NCBI RefSeq assembly: GCF_025231525.1
Contig: NZ_CP103057.1
Coordinates: forward strand, 1,195,001 to 1,259,000
Length of the DNA stretch: 64,000 bases
Direction of reading: 5' to 3'
Source: Sphingomonas endolithica
Lineage (GTDB): Bacteria > Pseudomonadota > Alphaproteobacteria > Sphingomonadales > Sphingomonadaceae
Shown: positions 1 through 9,343 of the stretch, piece after piece
Layout of the letters: every line of letters starts with the position of its first letter
How positions within the stretch are numbered: position 1 is the stretch's first letter
The notes under the pieces: model-generated
What the model was told of the DNA's origin: nothing
The model's input: only the letters and a program-made list of their open reading frames with translations
The model's database searches: none
Position numbers and translations under genes: made by a program

Positions 1-490
1 GCGCATTGGTCGATAGCCGCACCGTGCCGCCGTCGAGCAGATAACGCACATGGTTCGACCCACGCGTCCGCTCCGCCCGCGCCGCGCCCCAATTCGTCGC
101 CGGACGCAGCCGCACGCGGATTCGTGGCGATCCGGCCACAGGGCGGACGATGCGACAGAACGCCACCGGGCGGTACATCCGGTCGTGCCGCCGGAAACGC
201 GGGCAGAAGTCGACCACCTCGATCGCATTGCCATCCGCATCGGTGTGGCGCGTCACCAGCACCGGCGTGTTGCGCAGATATTCTTGGGTAGTCTCGACCG
301 AGCCTTCCAGGTCGATCTCCCAGAAGCCGAACGCCCCCTCGCCAGCGCGTGGTGAATCGTCGAGCAGTGAGGAGAAAGCGGGATCGCCATCAACGCGCGG
401 CAAACATCCCCACACGAAGCGACCGTTACGGTCCACCAATGCCGACACCTGGCAATTGCCGATCGGCCAGAGATCCATCGTCGCCGTCAT
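1..490 (-). CDS. Glycoside hydrolase family 15 protein (N-terminal part, cut by window edge)
   Basis: The first 163 codons of a GH15 protein (glucoamylase/trehalase type, inverting hydrolysis of alpha-glucosides) run off the left edge. The start ATG at 490-488 overlaps the otsB stop in an ATGA junction. The N-terminus reads MTATMDLWPIGNCQVSALVD, followed by FVWGCLPRVDGDPAF and later VVDFCPRF and RIVRPVAG, typical of the beta-sandwich N-terminal domain that precedes the (alpha/alpha)6 catalytic barrel in bacterial GH15 proteins. The catalytic glutamates lie outside the window. Co-translation with a trehalose-phosphate phosphatase suggests a role in trehalose metabolism; a trehalose-phosphate synthase may follow beyond the edge (inference). 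Confidence 0.85.
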   Translation of the reverse strand, partial: MTATMDLWPIGNCQVSALVDRNGRFVWGCLPRVDGDPAFSSLLDDSPRAGEGAFGFWEIDLEGSVETTQEYLRNTPVLVTRHTDADGNAIEVVDFCPRFRRHDRMYRPVAFCRIVRPVAGSPRIRVRLRPATNWGAARAERTRGSNHVRYLLDGGTVRLSTNA

Positions 491-1230
491 GCCGCCTGCT
501 CCAGCCAGTTGCGAAATTGGGGCACGTCGGCCACCCGCCATGTACCCGCGGTCGCGCGTGCCGCACCGATAAGAATGCCCCCCCCGCCTGCGTGCGCGCA
601 GGCGACGAAGCCGGTCTCGTCGGTCAGGTCGTCGCCGGCAAATACCGGCATGTGCCCCGCAAACGGCGCCGTCTCGGCTAAGGCCATTATCGCCGTACCC
701 TTATCGTGACCCGCCACACGCAACTCGCTCATCATCTTGCCATGCTGCACCGCCAGCCCATCCTGCGCGGCAAAGGAGGCGACCAGCGCCATCGCCTCCT
801 CCTCGATTTCCGGTGCGAGCCGGTAATGGATCGCCACGCCCAACGACTTCACCTCGATCACCACGCCCCGATTGCCACCGAACCGCTCGCCAAAGGCACG
901 CTCCGCCTCCAGCATCGTCGCCGGCCGCTCCGGCCGCACCACATCGTCCCCAGCGGTGCGGATCTCCGCCCCGTGGCTGCCGACCACCGCAATGCCGTCC
1001 AATGCTGCTCCCAGGAACCCGTCGATCTGCGCGATGGACCGCCCGCTGACGATCGCGACCCGCCCCTCCAACCGCACGCGCAGCCGCGTGAGCAATGTCG
1101 CCAACGCGGCATCGACGTGCACCGCGTCGGGTCGGTCGGCCAGTTCGACGAGCGTGCCGTCGAAATCGAGGAACAGGCTGGCATCGTCGAGCAACGCCGA
1201 AGGCGGTTCGGGAAGGTGGATCGATTGCAT
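487..1230 (-). CDS. otsB: Trehalose-6-phosphate phosphatase
   Basis: HAD-superfamily phosphatase that dephosphorylates trehalose 6-phosphate in the OtsA/OtsB pathway. Motif I is FLDFDGTLVE near the N-terminus, with DxD as nucleophile and acid/base. Motif II is VAIVSGRS, the trehalose-phosphatase signature VGSHGAE is present, and motif IV is FAGDDLTDE. The start at 1230 gives about 247 aa, the usual length for the family. The open frame runs 25 codons further upstream, but those codons do not resemble the family. The shared ATGA with the GH15 gene implies translational coupling. Confidence 0.9.
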   Translation of the reverse strand: MQSIHLPEPPSALLDDASLFLDFDGTLVELADRPDAVHVDAALATLLTRLRVRLEGRVAIVSGRSIAQIDGFLGAALDGIAVVGSHGAEIRTAGDDVVRPERPATMLEAERAFGERFGGNRGVVIEVKSLGVAIHYRLAPEIEEEAMALVASFAAQDGLAVQHGKMMSELRVAGHDKGTAIMALAETAPFAGHMPVFAGDDLTDETGFVACAHAGGGGILIGAARATAGTWRVADVPQFRNWLEQAA

Positions 1231-1338
1231 ATGTCGGATAACGCTACCCGCCCGAGATTCGTTTCGCACCTGCGAAGATGTTGCCAAATCGCGGCGGATC
1301 AGCACGCTTGCCGTGCTACCCGTCGGTGACGAACTGCA

Positions 1339-3267
1339 TCAAGCCGGGTTATGCTTGGCCAGAAACGTCTCCAGCGCCTTCAGGAACTGCAGCCGATCCT
1401 CGCTACGGGTGAAGTGATGGTCGGCGGCGGGCTGTTCGATATAGGTCACGTCCTTGCGCGCGGCGCGCAGCTCCTCCACCATCTCGCGCGATTGCACGAT
1501 CGGCACCACGCGGTCCTTCTTGCCGTGCACCATCAGCATCGGGATGGAGAAATCCTTGGCGAAATTGCCCGGCGAGACACCCTTCAGGTCCGGTGCCTGC
1601 ATCTTCAGCCAATCCTGCCGCGCGCCGGCAAACAGGAAACTGCTGTCATGCCGCTTCATCCGGTTGAGATCGGACACGCCGGCATAGGACACGGCGCAGC
1701 GGTAGAGCTTCCCGTCGCGCTGCGCCGCGCGCATCGCCGCATAGCCGCCATATGACGCGCCGACCATGCACACCCGCTTGGGATCGGCGATCCCCTCCTT
1801 GGCAAGCGCCGTCACCGCATCGTTCAGATCGTCCTGCATCGCCAGACCCCATTGGTTCTGGCCCTTTTCGGTGAAAGGGGTGCCGTAGCCCGACGAGCCG
1901 CGATAATTGGGCTGGACAACGGCATAGCCGCGATCGGCCAGGAACTGCGTCCACCAGTCCCAATCCTCCGCATCGCGCGCGAACGGCCCGCCATGCGGCA
2001 TCACGATCAGCGCGGCGTTCTTGGTGTCCGCACGAGGCAATGTCAGCACCGCCGCTATCTCGAGCCCATCCTTCGCCTTGTAGCGGATCGTGCGCACCGG
2101 ATGGACCCGCTTCAGCCCGATTGCGGCATTGTTCACGCTCAGTTGGTCCATCGTCTCGCCGGCGGCCTGATACAGGAAGAACCCGCCCGGCGCGTCGGCG
2201 CCGCCGACTTCGACCATCGCCGTCTTGCGGTCTCGGCTGAGCGAGACGATGCGCGGAGAGCCACCCTTGATCTTGGCCGCGATCGTCTTCTGCATCGCCG
2301 CCATTTCGGGATCGGTCCACACCACGCCCGGTCGATCCTGCAATACGTCGATGCCGACATAATCGTAGCCGCTCGCGTCGCGGCGAAGCCCCGCAATATC
2401 GAAGCCCTTGGTCGCGAACAGCTGCTTGCCGCGCTTGAGCGTGGCTACGTCGAGTTCGTAAAGCGCGGAGTAGCCACCCTCGTCGTCGCTGATCGTCAGC
2501 GCCTTGCCCGGCTCCTTGAGAAACAGGCTGGGCACGGTCAGCGTTTCCTTGTGCGTGCGGGCACGGTCGATCACCCGGAAAGCGTCTCGTGCGGTATCCC
2601 GGTAGAGCACGCGGCGGCTGCGCCCATCGTCGCTGACGCCGATCCCCATGCGCACCGTACCGCCGCCATCGGCATACCAGTTCCACACGCCCTCGCGGCC
2701 TTGCTGCACGATCTTCCTCTTGCCGGTCGAGACGTTCACTTCTTCGACGTGCGGCCAGAAGCCCGGCTCGTTACGATAGATGGCGGTCTGCGATGCCATC
2801 AGGACGCGTGGGCTGCCGTCATCGGCGTACCAGATCACATCGTCGGCGTTCTGCCCGGCATCGGCCGACGCAAGCTTCACGATCTTGCCGCCATTCGCCG
2901 GCACGCCGAAGGCACGGCTGACATACCATTCGTCGCCCCCCACCGGCACGACTTGCCCGACGCCGATCACCAGCCACTCGTCATTGACCCAGCGCCACCA
3001 GTTGAGATCGACATCGCCGGTGCCGATCAGGCGCGGCTTGCCGCCCTCCACCGGCATGATCGCGAAATATTGCGTGCCGGCGATCGCGATCTTGGCGGCC
3101 ATGGCCTTGCCGTTCGGCGAGAGCTGCGGTCGCTCGAACGCCGGCACCTGCGCGAACACTTCGGTGGGATAGTGCACCGGGGCCGCCGCTGGTTTGTCGG
3201 TTTGCTGTGCCTGCCCCGCGACTGGAACGAGCGCCAGCGTCAGCAGCAGTCGGCCATGATTCCGCAT
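1339..3267 (-). CDS. S9 family (prolyl oligopeptidase-like) secreted peptidase
   Basis: Serine peptidase of the S9 family (dipeptidyl/acylaminoacyl peptidase type), about 642 aa. The start at 3267 is preceded by a strong GAGGGGG ribosome site and opens a signal peptide (MRNHGRLLLTLALVPVAGQA), so the enzyme is probably periplasmic. The N-terminal half (about residues 35-390) reads as beta-propeller-like sequence. The C-terminal alpha/beta hydrolase domain carries the nucleophile motif GASYGGYA, the acid in HGKKDRVVP and the histidine in ADHHF. It probably cleaves peptides taken into the periplasm. It stands alone between otsB and glmS. Confidence 0.88.
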   Translation of the reverse strand: MRNHGRLLLTLALVPVAGQAQQTDKPAAAPVHYPTEVFAQVPAFERPQLSPNGKAMAAKIAIAGTQYFAIMPVEGGKPRLIGTGDVDLNWWRWVNDEWLVIGVGQVVPVGGDEWYVSRAFGVPANGGKIVKLASADAGQNADDVIWYADDGSPRVLMASQTAIYRNEPGFWPHVEEVNVSTGKRKIVQQGREGVWNWYADGGGTVRMGIGVSDDGRSRRVLYRDTARDAFRVIDRARTHKETLTVPSLFLKEPGKALTISDDEGGYSALYELDVATLKRGKQLFATKGFDIAGLRRDASGYDYVGIDVLQDRPGVVWTDPEMAAMQKTIAAKIKGGSPRIVSLSRDRKTAMVEVGGADAPGGFFLYQAAGETMDQLSVNNAAIGLKRVHPVRTIRYKAKDGLEIAAVLTLPRADTKNAALIVMPHGGPFARDAEDWDWWTQFLADRGYAVVQPNYRGSSGYGTPFTEKGQNQWGLAMQDDLNDAVTALAKEGIADPKRVCMVGASYGGYAAMRAAQRDGKLYRCAVSYAGVSDLNRMKRHDSSFLFAGARQDWLKMQAPDLKGVSPGNFAKDFSIPMLMVHGKKDRVVPIVQSREMVEELRAARKDVTYIEQPAADHHFTRSEDRLQFLKALETFLAKHNPA

Positions 3268-3513
3268 CCTAGATCCCCCTCTTACCCCGATCGCAATCTG
3301 CCCGGAGCGACGGCGCTGCGCAAGCAGTGGCAGCCGGCCGTAGATCAGTTTTTGGAGATACATCCAGCGGCCGGGGATCGTCGGCTAGCGGCGTAGACGC
3401 GGGGACCGGCAAACCGTTACCAGGCGTTCTTCAGGACGAGGAGGTCGTCGTCAGCCTCGTCAACTCCCCGTCGTCCGGGGATGCTCGGCGGCCGTTAGGC
3501 CACCGATGGTCCA

Positions 3514-5337
3514 TCATTCGACCGTCACCGATTTGGCAAGATTGCGCGGCTGATCCACGTCCGTGCCCTTGAACACCGCGACGTGATAGGCGAGCAACTG
3601 CACCGGCACGGCATAGACGAGCGGCGCGATCAGCGGGTGGACCTTGGGCATCTCGATCGTCGCGATCGTGTTCTCGCCGGCCTGGGCGATGCCCTCGGCA
3701 TCCGAGATCAGGACGACCTGCGCGCCACGCGCCTGCGCTTCCTGCATGTTGCTCACCGTCTTGTCGAACAGCGGGCCGGAAGGGGCAATGACGATCAGCG
3801 GCACGCTGTCGTCGATCAGCGCGATGGGTCCGTGCTTCATCTCGCCGGAGGCATAGCCCTCGGCGTGGATGTAGCTGATTTCCTTCAATTTCAGCGCACC
3901 TTCCAGCGCCATCGGATATTCGGGACCACGGCCGAGATACAGCACGTCGCGCGCCGCCGCGATCTTGGGCGCGATCGCCTCGATCTCGGCGTCGTGGCCA
4001 AGCGCGTTGCTCATCGCCTCGGGCACCTCGCGCAGGTGATGGACGATCTCGCGCTCTTCTTCGCGGCTGAGCTTGCCCTTGGCGCGGGCGAGATTGACCG
4101 CCAGCGCCGCCATGACCGCCAATTGGCAGGTGAATGCCTTGGTCGAGGCGACGCCGATTTCCGGCCCCGCATGAGTGGGGAGCAGCAGGTCGACCTCGCG
4201 GGCCATGCTGCTGGTCGGCACGTTGATGATCCCGCCGGTGGTGAGACCGGATTCCTTCATGTGGCGCAGCGCCGCCAGCGTGTCGGCGGTCTCGCCCGAT
4301 TGCGAGATGACGATGCCGAGCATATTCGGGGTGAAGACCGGATCGCGATAGCGGAATTCGCTGGCGAAATCGATTTCCACGGGCACGCGCGCGAGTTGCT
4401 CGATCCAGTATTTGCCGATCATGCCGACATAATAGGCCGTGCCGCATGCGACGATCGCGACGCGCTCGACGCCCGCCAGATCGAATTCCATGTCCGGCAG
4501 TGCGACCTGTTCTTCAAGCGGGCGGAGATACGAGCGCAGCGTCTGCGCCACGACCACCGGCTGCTCGTAGATTTCCTTCTGCATGAAGTGGCGGTGATTG
4601 CCCTTGTCCATCAACTGGCCGGAGGCGCCCGAGTTGACGATCGGGCGTTCGACCGGCTGATCGTCCTTGTCATAGACCTGGACATGCGCGCGGGTGACGA
4701 CGGCCCAGTCGCCTTCCTCGAGATAGGCGATGCGCTGCGTCAGCGGGGCCAGCGCCAGCGCGTCGGAGCCGATGAAATTCTCGCCATCGCCGTACCCGAC
4801 GGTCAGCGGTGCACCGAGCCTGGCGCCGATCAGCAGATCGGGTTCCGACTTGAACATCACGCCAAGCGCGAACGCGCCGTGCAGCCGCGGCAGCACGTTG
4901 GCGACCGCCTCACGCGGTTTGAAGCCGCGCGACAATTCGCGGTCGATCAAATGGGCGACGACTTCGGTGTCGGTCTGCGACAGGAATTCGCGGCCCTCGG
5001 CAATCAGTTCGTCGCGCAGCGGCTTGAAATTCTCGATGATGCCGTTGTGCACCAGCACGACGTCACCGACGATATGCGGATGGGCGTTGTCCTCGGTTGG
5101 GGCGCCGTGCGTTGCCCAGCGCGTGTGTGCGATGCCACTGTCGCCGGGTAGCGGGTCCTCCGCCAGACGCCGGGCAAGGTTGACCAGCTTGCCGGGCGCG
5201 CGGCGGCGATCGAACTGGCCGTCATGCACGGTGCACATGCCCGACGAATCATAACCGCGATATTCGAGCCGCTTGAGCCCATCGAGCAAGCGATCCGCGA
5301 CCGGGCCCTTGCCCAATATACCGACAATTCCGCACAT
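3514..5337 (-). CDS. glmS: Glutamine--fructose-6-phosphate aminotransferase (isomerizing)
   Basis: Makes glucosamine 6-phosphate from fructose 6-phosphate and glutamine, the first committed step to UDP-GlcNAc. The start at 5337 gives MCGIVGILG, whose Cys2 becomes the N-terminal nucleophile of the glutaminase domain (about 1-240). Two SIS sugar-isomerase domains follow, with CGTAYYVG, SQSGETADT and a C-terminal LAKSVTVE. At 607 aa it is full length. It lies 31 bp downstream of glmU on the same strand, so the pair is probably one operon. No glmS ribozyme is visible upstream. Confidence 0.96.
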   Translation of the reverse strand: MCGIVGILGKGPVADRLLDGLKRLEYRGYDSSGMCTVHDGQFDRRRAPGKLVNLARRLAEDPLPGDSGIAHTRWATHGAPTEDNAHPHIVGDVVLVHNGIIENFKPLRDELIAEGREFLSQTDTEVVAHLIDRELSRGFKPREAVANVLPRLHGAFALGVMFKSEPDLLIGARLGAPLTVGYGDGENFIGSDALALAPLTQRIAYLEEGDWAVVTRAHVQVYDKDDQPVERPIVNSGASGQLMDKGNHRHFMQKEIYEQPVVVAQTLRSYLRPLEEQVALPDMEFDLAGVERVAIVACGTAYYVGMIGKYWIEQLARVPVEIDFASEFRYRDPVFTPNMLGIVISQSGETADTLAALRHMKESGLTTGGIINVPTSSMAREVDLLLPTHAGPEIGVASTKAFTCQLAVMAALAVNLARAKGKLSREEEREIVHHLREVPEAMSNALGHDAEIEAIAPKIAAARDVLYLGRGPEYPMALEGALKLKEISYIHAEGYASGEMKHGPIALIDDSVPLIVIAPSGPLFDKTVSNMQEAQARGAQVVLISDAEGIAQAGENTIATIEMPKVHPLIAPLVYAVPVQLLAYHVAVFKGTDVDQPRNLAKSVTVE

Positions 5338-5368
5338 CTTCGTTCTTCTCCAGCAGCGCCGCAGCGTG

Positions 5369-6760
5369 CTATTTTGATTGAGCTTTCTTGGCCGCCATGG
5401 CAGCGCGGAAGCGCTTCGCCCAGCCGGAACGTGCTTCCTGCCGGCCGCGTGCCAGTGCCAGTGCGTCGGGCTCGACATTGGACGTGATGATTGACCCCGC
5501 CGCGACGATCGCGCCGGCGCCGATCGTCACCGGGGCGACGAGTGCGCTGTTCGAACCGATGAACGCCCCCTCGCCGATCACCGTCTTCGCCTTGAAGAAG
5601 CCATCATAATTGCAGGTGATCGTGCCTGCCCCGACATTGGCCCCGGCTCCGACATCGGCGTCGCCCAGATACGTCAGGTGGTTGGCCTTGGCCCCGGCGC
5701 CGAGCATCGTCTTCTTCATCTCGACGAAATTGCCGACCTTCGATCGCTCGCCCATCACCGCGCCGGGGCGAAGGCGGGCGAAGGGGCCGACCTCCGCATT
5801 CGCACCGATCGTGGCACCTTCGATATGGCTGAAGCCGTGGATGATCGCGCCGTCGGCCACGGTGACGCCGGGCCCGAAGAACACGTTCGGTTCGATCACC
5901 ACGTCGCGTCCGATCACCGTATCGTGCGCGAACCATGTCGTGTCCGGCGCGATGAGCGTTGCCCCCTCGGCCATGGCACGTGCGCGGCGCAGCGACTGCC
6001 AGTGCGCCTCGACACCGGCGAGTTCGCCGCGACTGTTGACGCCCGCTACCTCATCCGCATCCGTTTCGATCACCACCGACGACCGTCCGGCAGCCGCGGC
6101 GAGCATAACGATATCGGGCAGGTAAAATTCGCCCGCCGCATTGTCGTTGCCGACCTGAGCCAGCAGCGCGAACAGGTCCGACGAGCGCACCGCCATCAGC
6201 CCCGAATTGCACAATGTCTCGCCCAGTTCGTCGGCACTTGCGTCCTTGGCCTCGACCATCTTGACGATTCGGCCACCGGCATCGGCGATGATCCGGCCGT
6301 AGGCACCCGGCATCTCCGGCCTGAACCCGAGCACGGCTGCTGCGGGCGCGTCGTCCTCCCCCAACCGGTCGAGCATGCGACGCATCGTCGCGGCACCGAC
6401 CAACGGCACATCGCCGTACAGGATCATCACGTCGCCATCGAAGCCCGCGAGTGCCGCCTGCGCCTGCAGCACGGCATGCGCGGTGCCGAGTTGCTCCGTC
6501 TGTACCGCCGTCGCGATGCCGAGAGGCGCCACGGCCGCCTCGACCTGCGCACGGCCGGCACCCGTCACCACCACGGTGCGCGCCGCGCCGAGTTCGGCGA
6601 CGGCGGCGGCGAGATGCAGCAACATCGGGCGCCCCGCGATCGGGTGCAGCACCTTGTGCAGATCCGACTTCATCCGCGTGCCCTTGCCCGCGGCAAGGAT
6701 GATCGCGGCGACGGCACGGCGTGCGTCGCTATGGGGCTCGATCTGCGCTGACTGGCTCAT
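5369..6760 (-). CDS. glmU: Bifunctional UDP-N-acetylglucosamine pyrophosphorylase / glucosamine-1-phosphate N-acetyltransferase
   Basis: The last two steps to UDP-GlcNAc: acetylation of glucosamine 1-phosphate, then uridylylation. The N-terminal nucleotidyltransferase domain has AAIILAAGKGTRMKS and the following HKVLHPIAGRPM. The C-terminal part is a left-handed beta-helix of hexapeptide repeats with NHLTYLGDADVG and GTITCNYDG, the acetyltransferase active site. The chosen start at 6760 is preceded by GGCAGGGCGAG and gives 463 aa; an in-frame ATG ten codons upstream is possible. It is divergent from gph across 61 bp. Confidence 0.95.
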   Translation of the reverse strand: MSQSAQIEPHSDARRAVAAIILAAGKGTRMKSDLHKVLHPIAGRPMLLHLAAAVAELGAARTVVVTGAGRAQVEAAVAPLGIATAVQTEQLGTAHAVLQAQAALAGFDGDVMILYGDVPLVGAATMRRMLDRLGEDDAPAAAVLGFRPEMPGAYGRIIADAGGRIVKMVEAKDASADELGETLCNSGLMAVRSSDLFALLAQVGNDNAAGEFYLPDIVMLAAAAGRSSVVIETDADEVAGVNSRGELAGVEAHWQSLRRARAMAEGATLIAPDTTWFAHDTVIGRDVVIEPNVFFGPGVTVADGAIIHGFSHIEGATIGANAEVGPFARLRPGAVMGERSKVGNFVEMKKTMLGAGAKANHLTYLGDADVGAGANVGAGTITCNYDGFFKAKTVIGEGAFIGSNSALVAPVTIGAGAIVAAGSIITSNVEPDALALARGRQEARSGWAKRFRAAMAAKKAQSK

Positions 6761-6821
6761 TTGCTCGCCCTGCCACGACAGGATTGGCATTTCCAGAGCG
6801 ATGCTGTCAGGAGGCCGGTTC

Positions 6822-7502
6822 ATGATCGATTTCCCTTTCGATATCCTGGGCTTCGACCTGGACGGCACGCTGCTGGACACGTCGGGCGACCTGACTGCGG
6901 CAGTCAACCATGCCCTCGCTTTCGCCGGGCGGCCGGTGCTGCAGGTCGAACAGGTCAAGACGATGATCGGCGGCGGTGCCAAGCATATGTTGATGCAGGG
7001 GCTGGAGGCGACCGGCGGATGCCGGCCCGCAGAGTTTGACGGCTTCTACAAGCGCATGCTCGGCTATTACGAAGCCCATCTGTCGGTGCACACCACCCCG
7101 TATCCGGGCATGATCGACACACTCGACCAGCTGGACGCGATGGGCGTCAAAGTGGCGGTCGTAACCAACAAGTTCGAAAGCTTCGCGCGCGCACTGCTCA
7201 CCGAGTTGAAGCTGCTCGATCGTTTCGCGACGTTGATCGGGGGCGACACGATGGGCAAGGGCCTGGCCAAGCCGAACCGTGCCCCGATCGACGAGATGAT
7301 CCGCCGGCTGGGTGGCGGGCGCGCGGCGTTCGTCGGGGATTCGATCTACGACATCATGGCCGCGCACAACGCGGGCATACCCGGCATCGCGGTCAGCTTC
7401 GGCTTCCTGCTCCAACCGGTCGGCGAGTTGGGCGCGGACGCGATCATCGACGATTATGCCGAGTTGATCCCGGCGCTAAAACGGCTCGGCGAGGCGCCCT
7501 GA
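6822..7502 (+). CDS. gph: Phosphoglycolate phosphatase-like HAD hydrolase
   Basis: 226-aa HAD-superfamily phosphatase of the Gph/PGP class, which clears 2-phosphoglycolate. Motif I is GFDLDGTLLDTSGDL, motif II is VAVVTNK, and motif IV includes AAFVGDSIYDIMAAHNAG. The alpha-helical cap lies between them. The ATG at 6822 has an AGGAG ribosome site eleven bases upstream. Within the HAD family the exact substrate cannot be proven from sequence. The gene is divergent from glmU and shares its short promoter region. Confidence 0.85.
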   Translation: MIDFPFDILGFDLDGTLLDTSGDLTAAVNHALAFAGRPVLQVEQVKTMIGGGAKHMLMQGLEATGGCRPAEFDGFYKRMLGYYEAHLSVHTTPYPGMIDTLDQLDAMGVKVAVVTNKFESFARALLTELKLLDRFATLIGGDTMGKGLAKPNRAPIDEMIRRLGGGRAAFVGDSIYDIMAAHNAGIPGIAVSFGFLLQPVGELGADAIIDDYAELIPALKRLGEAP

Positions 7503-7589
7503 CGAACGCCGGCACATAGAGCACAATAACTTCACGCCAGCCGTCGGAGCCATAAAAGTCATCGAACCCTAAGCCTCGAACACGACGAA

Positions 7590-7617
7590 ACGGCCCCCGC
7601 CGTCAGGGGGAGGCCGT
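7590..7617 (-). terminator. Probable weak intrinsic terminator
   Basis: An ACGGCC/GGCCGT stem extended by three C-G pairs, with one bulged A, sits just downstream of the minus-strand gene at 7641-7961. The T tract after it on the minus strand is short (TTTC), so efficiency is uncertain. Confidence 0.4.
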
Positions 7618-7640
7618 CATATTCTCACAATCGGCAGCGC

Positions 7641-7961
7641 TTACTTCTCGCCATTGTCCTTGACGCCGACCGTCGGCACGTCGACCGTCTCGGTCTCCGT
7701 CTTGATCTTGGGCACTTCGACCTTGGTCTTGCTGGTGCCGACAACGACTTCCTTGGAATCCATATCGACCTTGGGCAGTTCGCCGCCCTTGACCGATACC
7801 TCGGGCATCGCGCCCTGCTTGACGTCTGCGCTCCAAAAGCCAGTGGCGAAGAGCAGGCCGACGATCACGATCGCGGCGACCAGCACGATTGCCAGCGTGG
7901 TACCGCCGCTACGGCGCTTCACGACGACGGTTTCGGTGGTATCGTTCCTGTAATCGGACAT
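7641..7961 (-). CDS. Small single-pass membrane protein of unknown function
   Basis: 106 aa. A short basic cytoplasmic N-terminus (VVVKRRSGG) is followed by one membrane helix (TTLAIVLVAAIVIVGLLFATG, about residues 21-41). The polar C-terminal tail is rich in Val, Lys, Thr and Asp with repetitive VxVP/VxVK spacing, as in VEVPKIKTETETVDVP. The pattern suggests a tail exposed in the periplasm. I do not recognise the family. It stands alone ahead of a hairpin. Confidence 0.65.
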   Translation of the reverse strand: MSDYRNDTTETVVVKRRSGGTTLAIVLVAAIVIVGLLFATGFWSADVKQGAMPEVSVKGGELPKVDMDSKEVVVGTSKTKVEVPKIKTETETVDVPTVGVKDNGEK

Positions 7962-8006
7962 GTTGATTCTCCCTGTTCGTAACGCGTGTGTAACAGCGGC
8001 TCGCGA

Positions 8007-8216
8007 TTATTGTTCCGTCAGTTCAGGCACCAAACAATCGTCGCTGCGGACGGCCCGGAACTGCCGCGGCTTGGTCAGCCCCATCATCTGCATGCGCGCA
8101 CGCGTCGCTTCCTGCGAGCGTTGCATCTGCGCTGCGATCATCGGCACGGTCTCTCCGGCAGCGACGCGTGTGCGCAATTCCTGCGCATCCTCATCGGTCC
8201 ACTTCTTGTTGGCCAT
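8007..8216 (-). CDS. Small helical, possibly DNA-binding protein
   Basis: 69 aa with a good GAGGAAGGG ribosome site before the ATG at 8216. It begins MANKKWTDEDAQELRTRVA and continues PMIAAQMQRSQEATRARM. This W-x-D/E-E-D-x-x-L start and the following helices resemble SANT/Myb-like or GcrA-like helix-turn-helix segments; that is a resemblance only. The C-terminal tail (RAVRSDDCLVPELTEQ) is acidic. Confidence 0.6.
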   Translation of the reverse strand: MANKKWTDEDAQELRTRVAAGETVPMIAAQMQRSQEATRARMQMMGLTKPRQFRAVRSDDCLVPELTEQ

Positions 8217-8332
8217 GACACGCCCTTCCTCAAATCACCAAGGAGGAGAACATAAGCCACGAAGCATAACGTGGTGCTGAACCCGCCAGTCAGCTTGCGG
8301 ACATGTCGGGCGTGCGGCGGTCAGGCGGCGGA

Positions 8333-9343
8333 TCAGCCGGTTTGCGGCCCCGCGCCCCCGCCCCGCCACTTGGTCCACAAGTGCCGCGCCAGCATCGCCG
8401 GTGGCATGCGCAGCATGTGCGAGCGGATGTAGAATGCCTGGCGGAGCACCGGGCGCGTCCGTCGCCCCCAGCCGTCCCGCGCGGTCAGCCGGCGCAAGTA
8501 AAGCCGGTCGGCCCAGCTCAGCGCGCTACCCTCGCCATACAGCGCCGCCGCCAGGCGCAACGCGCGCGACGCTTCATGGGCCAGGCCATGCAGCTCGGCC
8601 CGCTGAACAAGCCCGGCCGTGCCGTGTTCGCTCACCAGGCAATGCACGTCCCACAGATTGCGCATGCCACCGGCGAGATCTCCATCGGCAAACAGGTGCG
8701 CCGCGGCATGAATCAGCATATCGTTGGGCGAGAGCGTGCGCAGCCCGGGCGAAAGTTCCACGCTGTCGCGCAGCAACGCCGTCGCATCCGGCGTAATCCG
8801 CGCCGTGAGCGGCAGGATGGTGTGGTGTACGTCGATCATCCGATCGCGGTCGCGGTGGATCAGCGGCGGCAGCTCGTGCATCCATTGCCGGTAATAGGCA
8901 TCGTCATACGGATCGGGCTTCACCCACTCCCACCCCGCTGCAAGCAGTGCCTGCTCGACCACATCGAGTGAATCGCGTGGCACCAGGATGTCGAGATCCC
9001 CAATCGACCGCCCCTCCCCTGCCAGCAACCCCGCCGCGACGAACGCAGTGCCCTTCAGCAGCACCGCCGGCACGCCAAGCGGGGCCAGCACGCGCCGCGC
9101 GGCCTCGGCCTCCCACAAGGCGAGCGTGCGCCCGTGATCGGCAGAGGCACGCGCATCGGCGAGGATCCGGACCACGGACGGCGGAAGGTCGAGGCCGTTC
9201 AAGCGAAAGGCCAGCGTGCCGATCAACTGCTCCGCACGCGCGATCGCCAGCAGATCGGTCCAGCCGGCGGCATCCAGCCCGGCAACGGCGCTGGGCGAGC
9301 GCAGCACGCGCGCGAGCAGCCACCCGTCGGCGGCCCACGCCAT
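8333..9343 (-). CDS. Nucleotidyltransferase family protein (NTP_transf_5-like)
   Basis: 336 aa. The middle carries a nucleotidyltransferase-like core, with VPAVLLKGTAFVAAG followed by GRSIGDLDILVPRDSLD; the D-x-D pair would bind metal and nucleotide. This matches the uncharacterised nucleotidyltransferase family that accompanies exopolysaccharide, exosortase and HprK-related clusters. It is the last gene of a four-gene minus-strand operon. The upstream kinase stop overlaps a GTG-ATG start pair (9346/9343). The substrate is unknown; transfer of a nucleotide to a sugar or protein partner is possible but unproven. Confidence 0.8.
   Translation of the reverse strand: MAWAADGWLLARVLRSPSAVAGLDAAGWTDLLAIARAEQLIGTLAFRLNGLDLPPSVVRILADARASADHGRTLALWEAEAARRVLAPLGVPAVLLKGTAFVAAGLLAGEGRSIGDLDILVPRDSLDVVEQALLAAGWEWVKPDPYDDAYYRQWMHELPPLIHRDRDRMIDVHHTILPLTARITPDATALLRDSVELSPGLRTLSPNDMLIHAAAHLFADGDLAGGMRNLWDVHCLVSEHGTAGLVQRAELHGLAHEASRALRLAAALYGEGSALSWADRLYLRRLTARDGWGRRTRPVLRQAFYIRSHMLRMPPAMLARHLWTKWRGGGAGPQTG

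Noticed and set aside
1852..3396. Long plus-strand frame opposite the S9 peptidase, and a similar frame at 3583-5151 opposite glmS
   Set aside because: Both are antisense shadows of well-identified genes.
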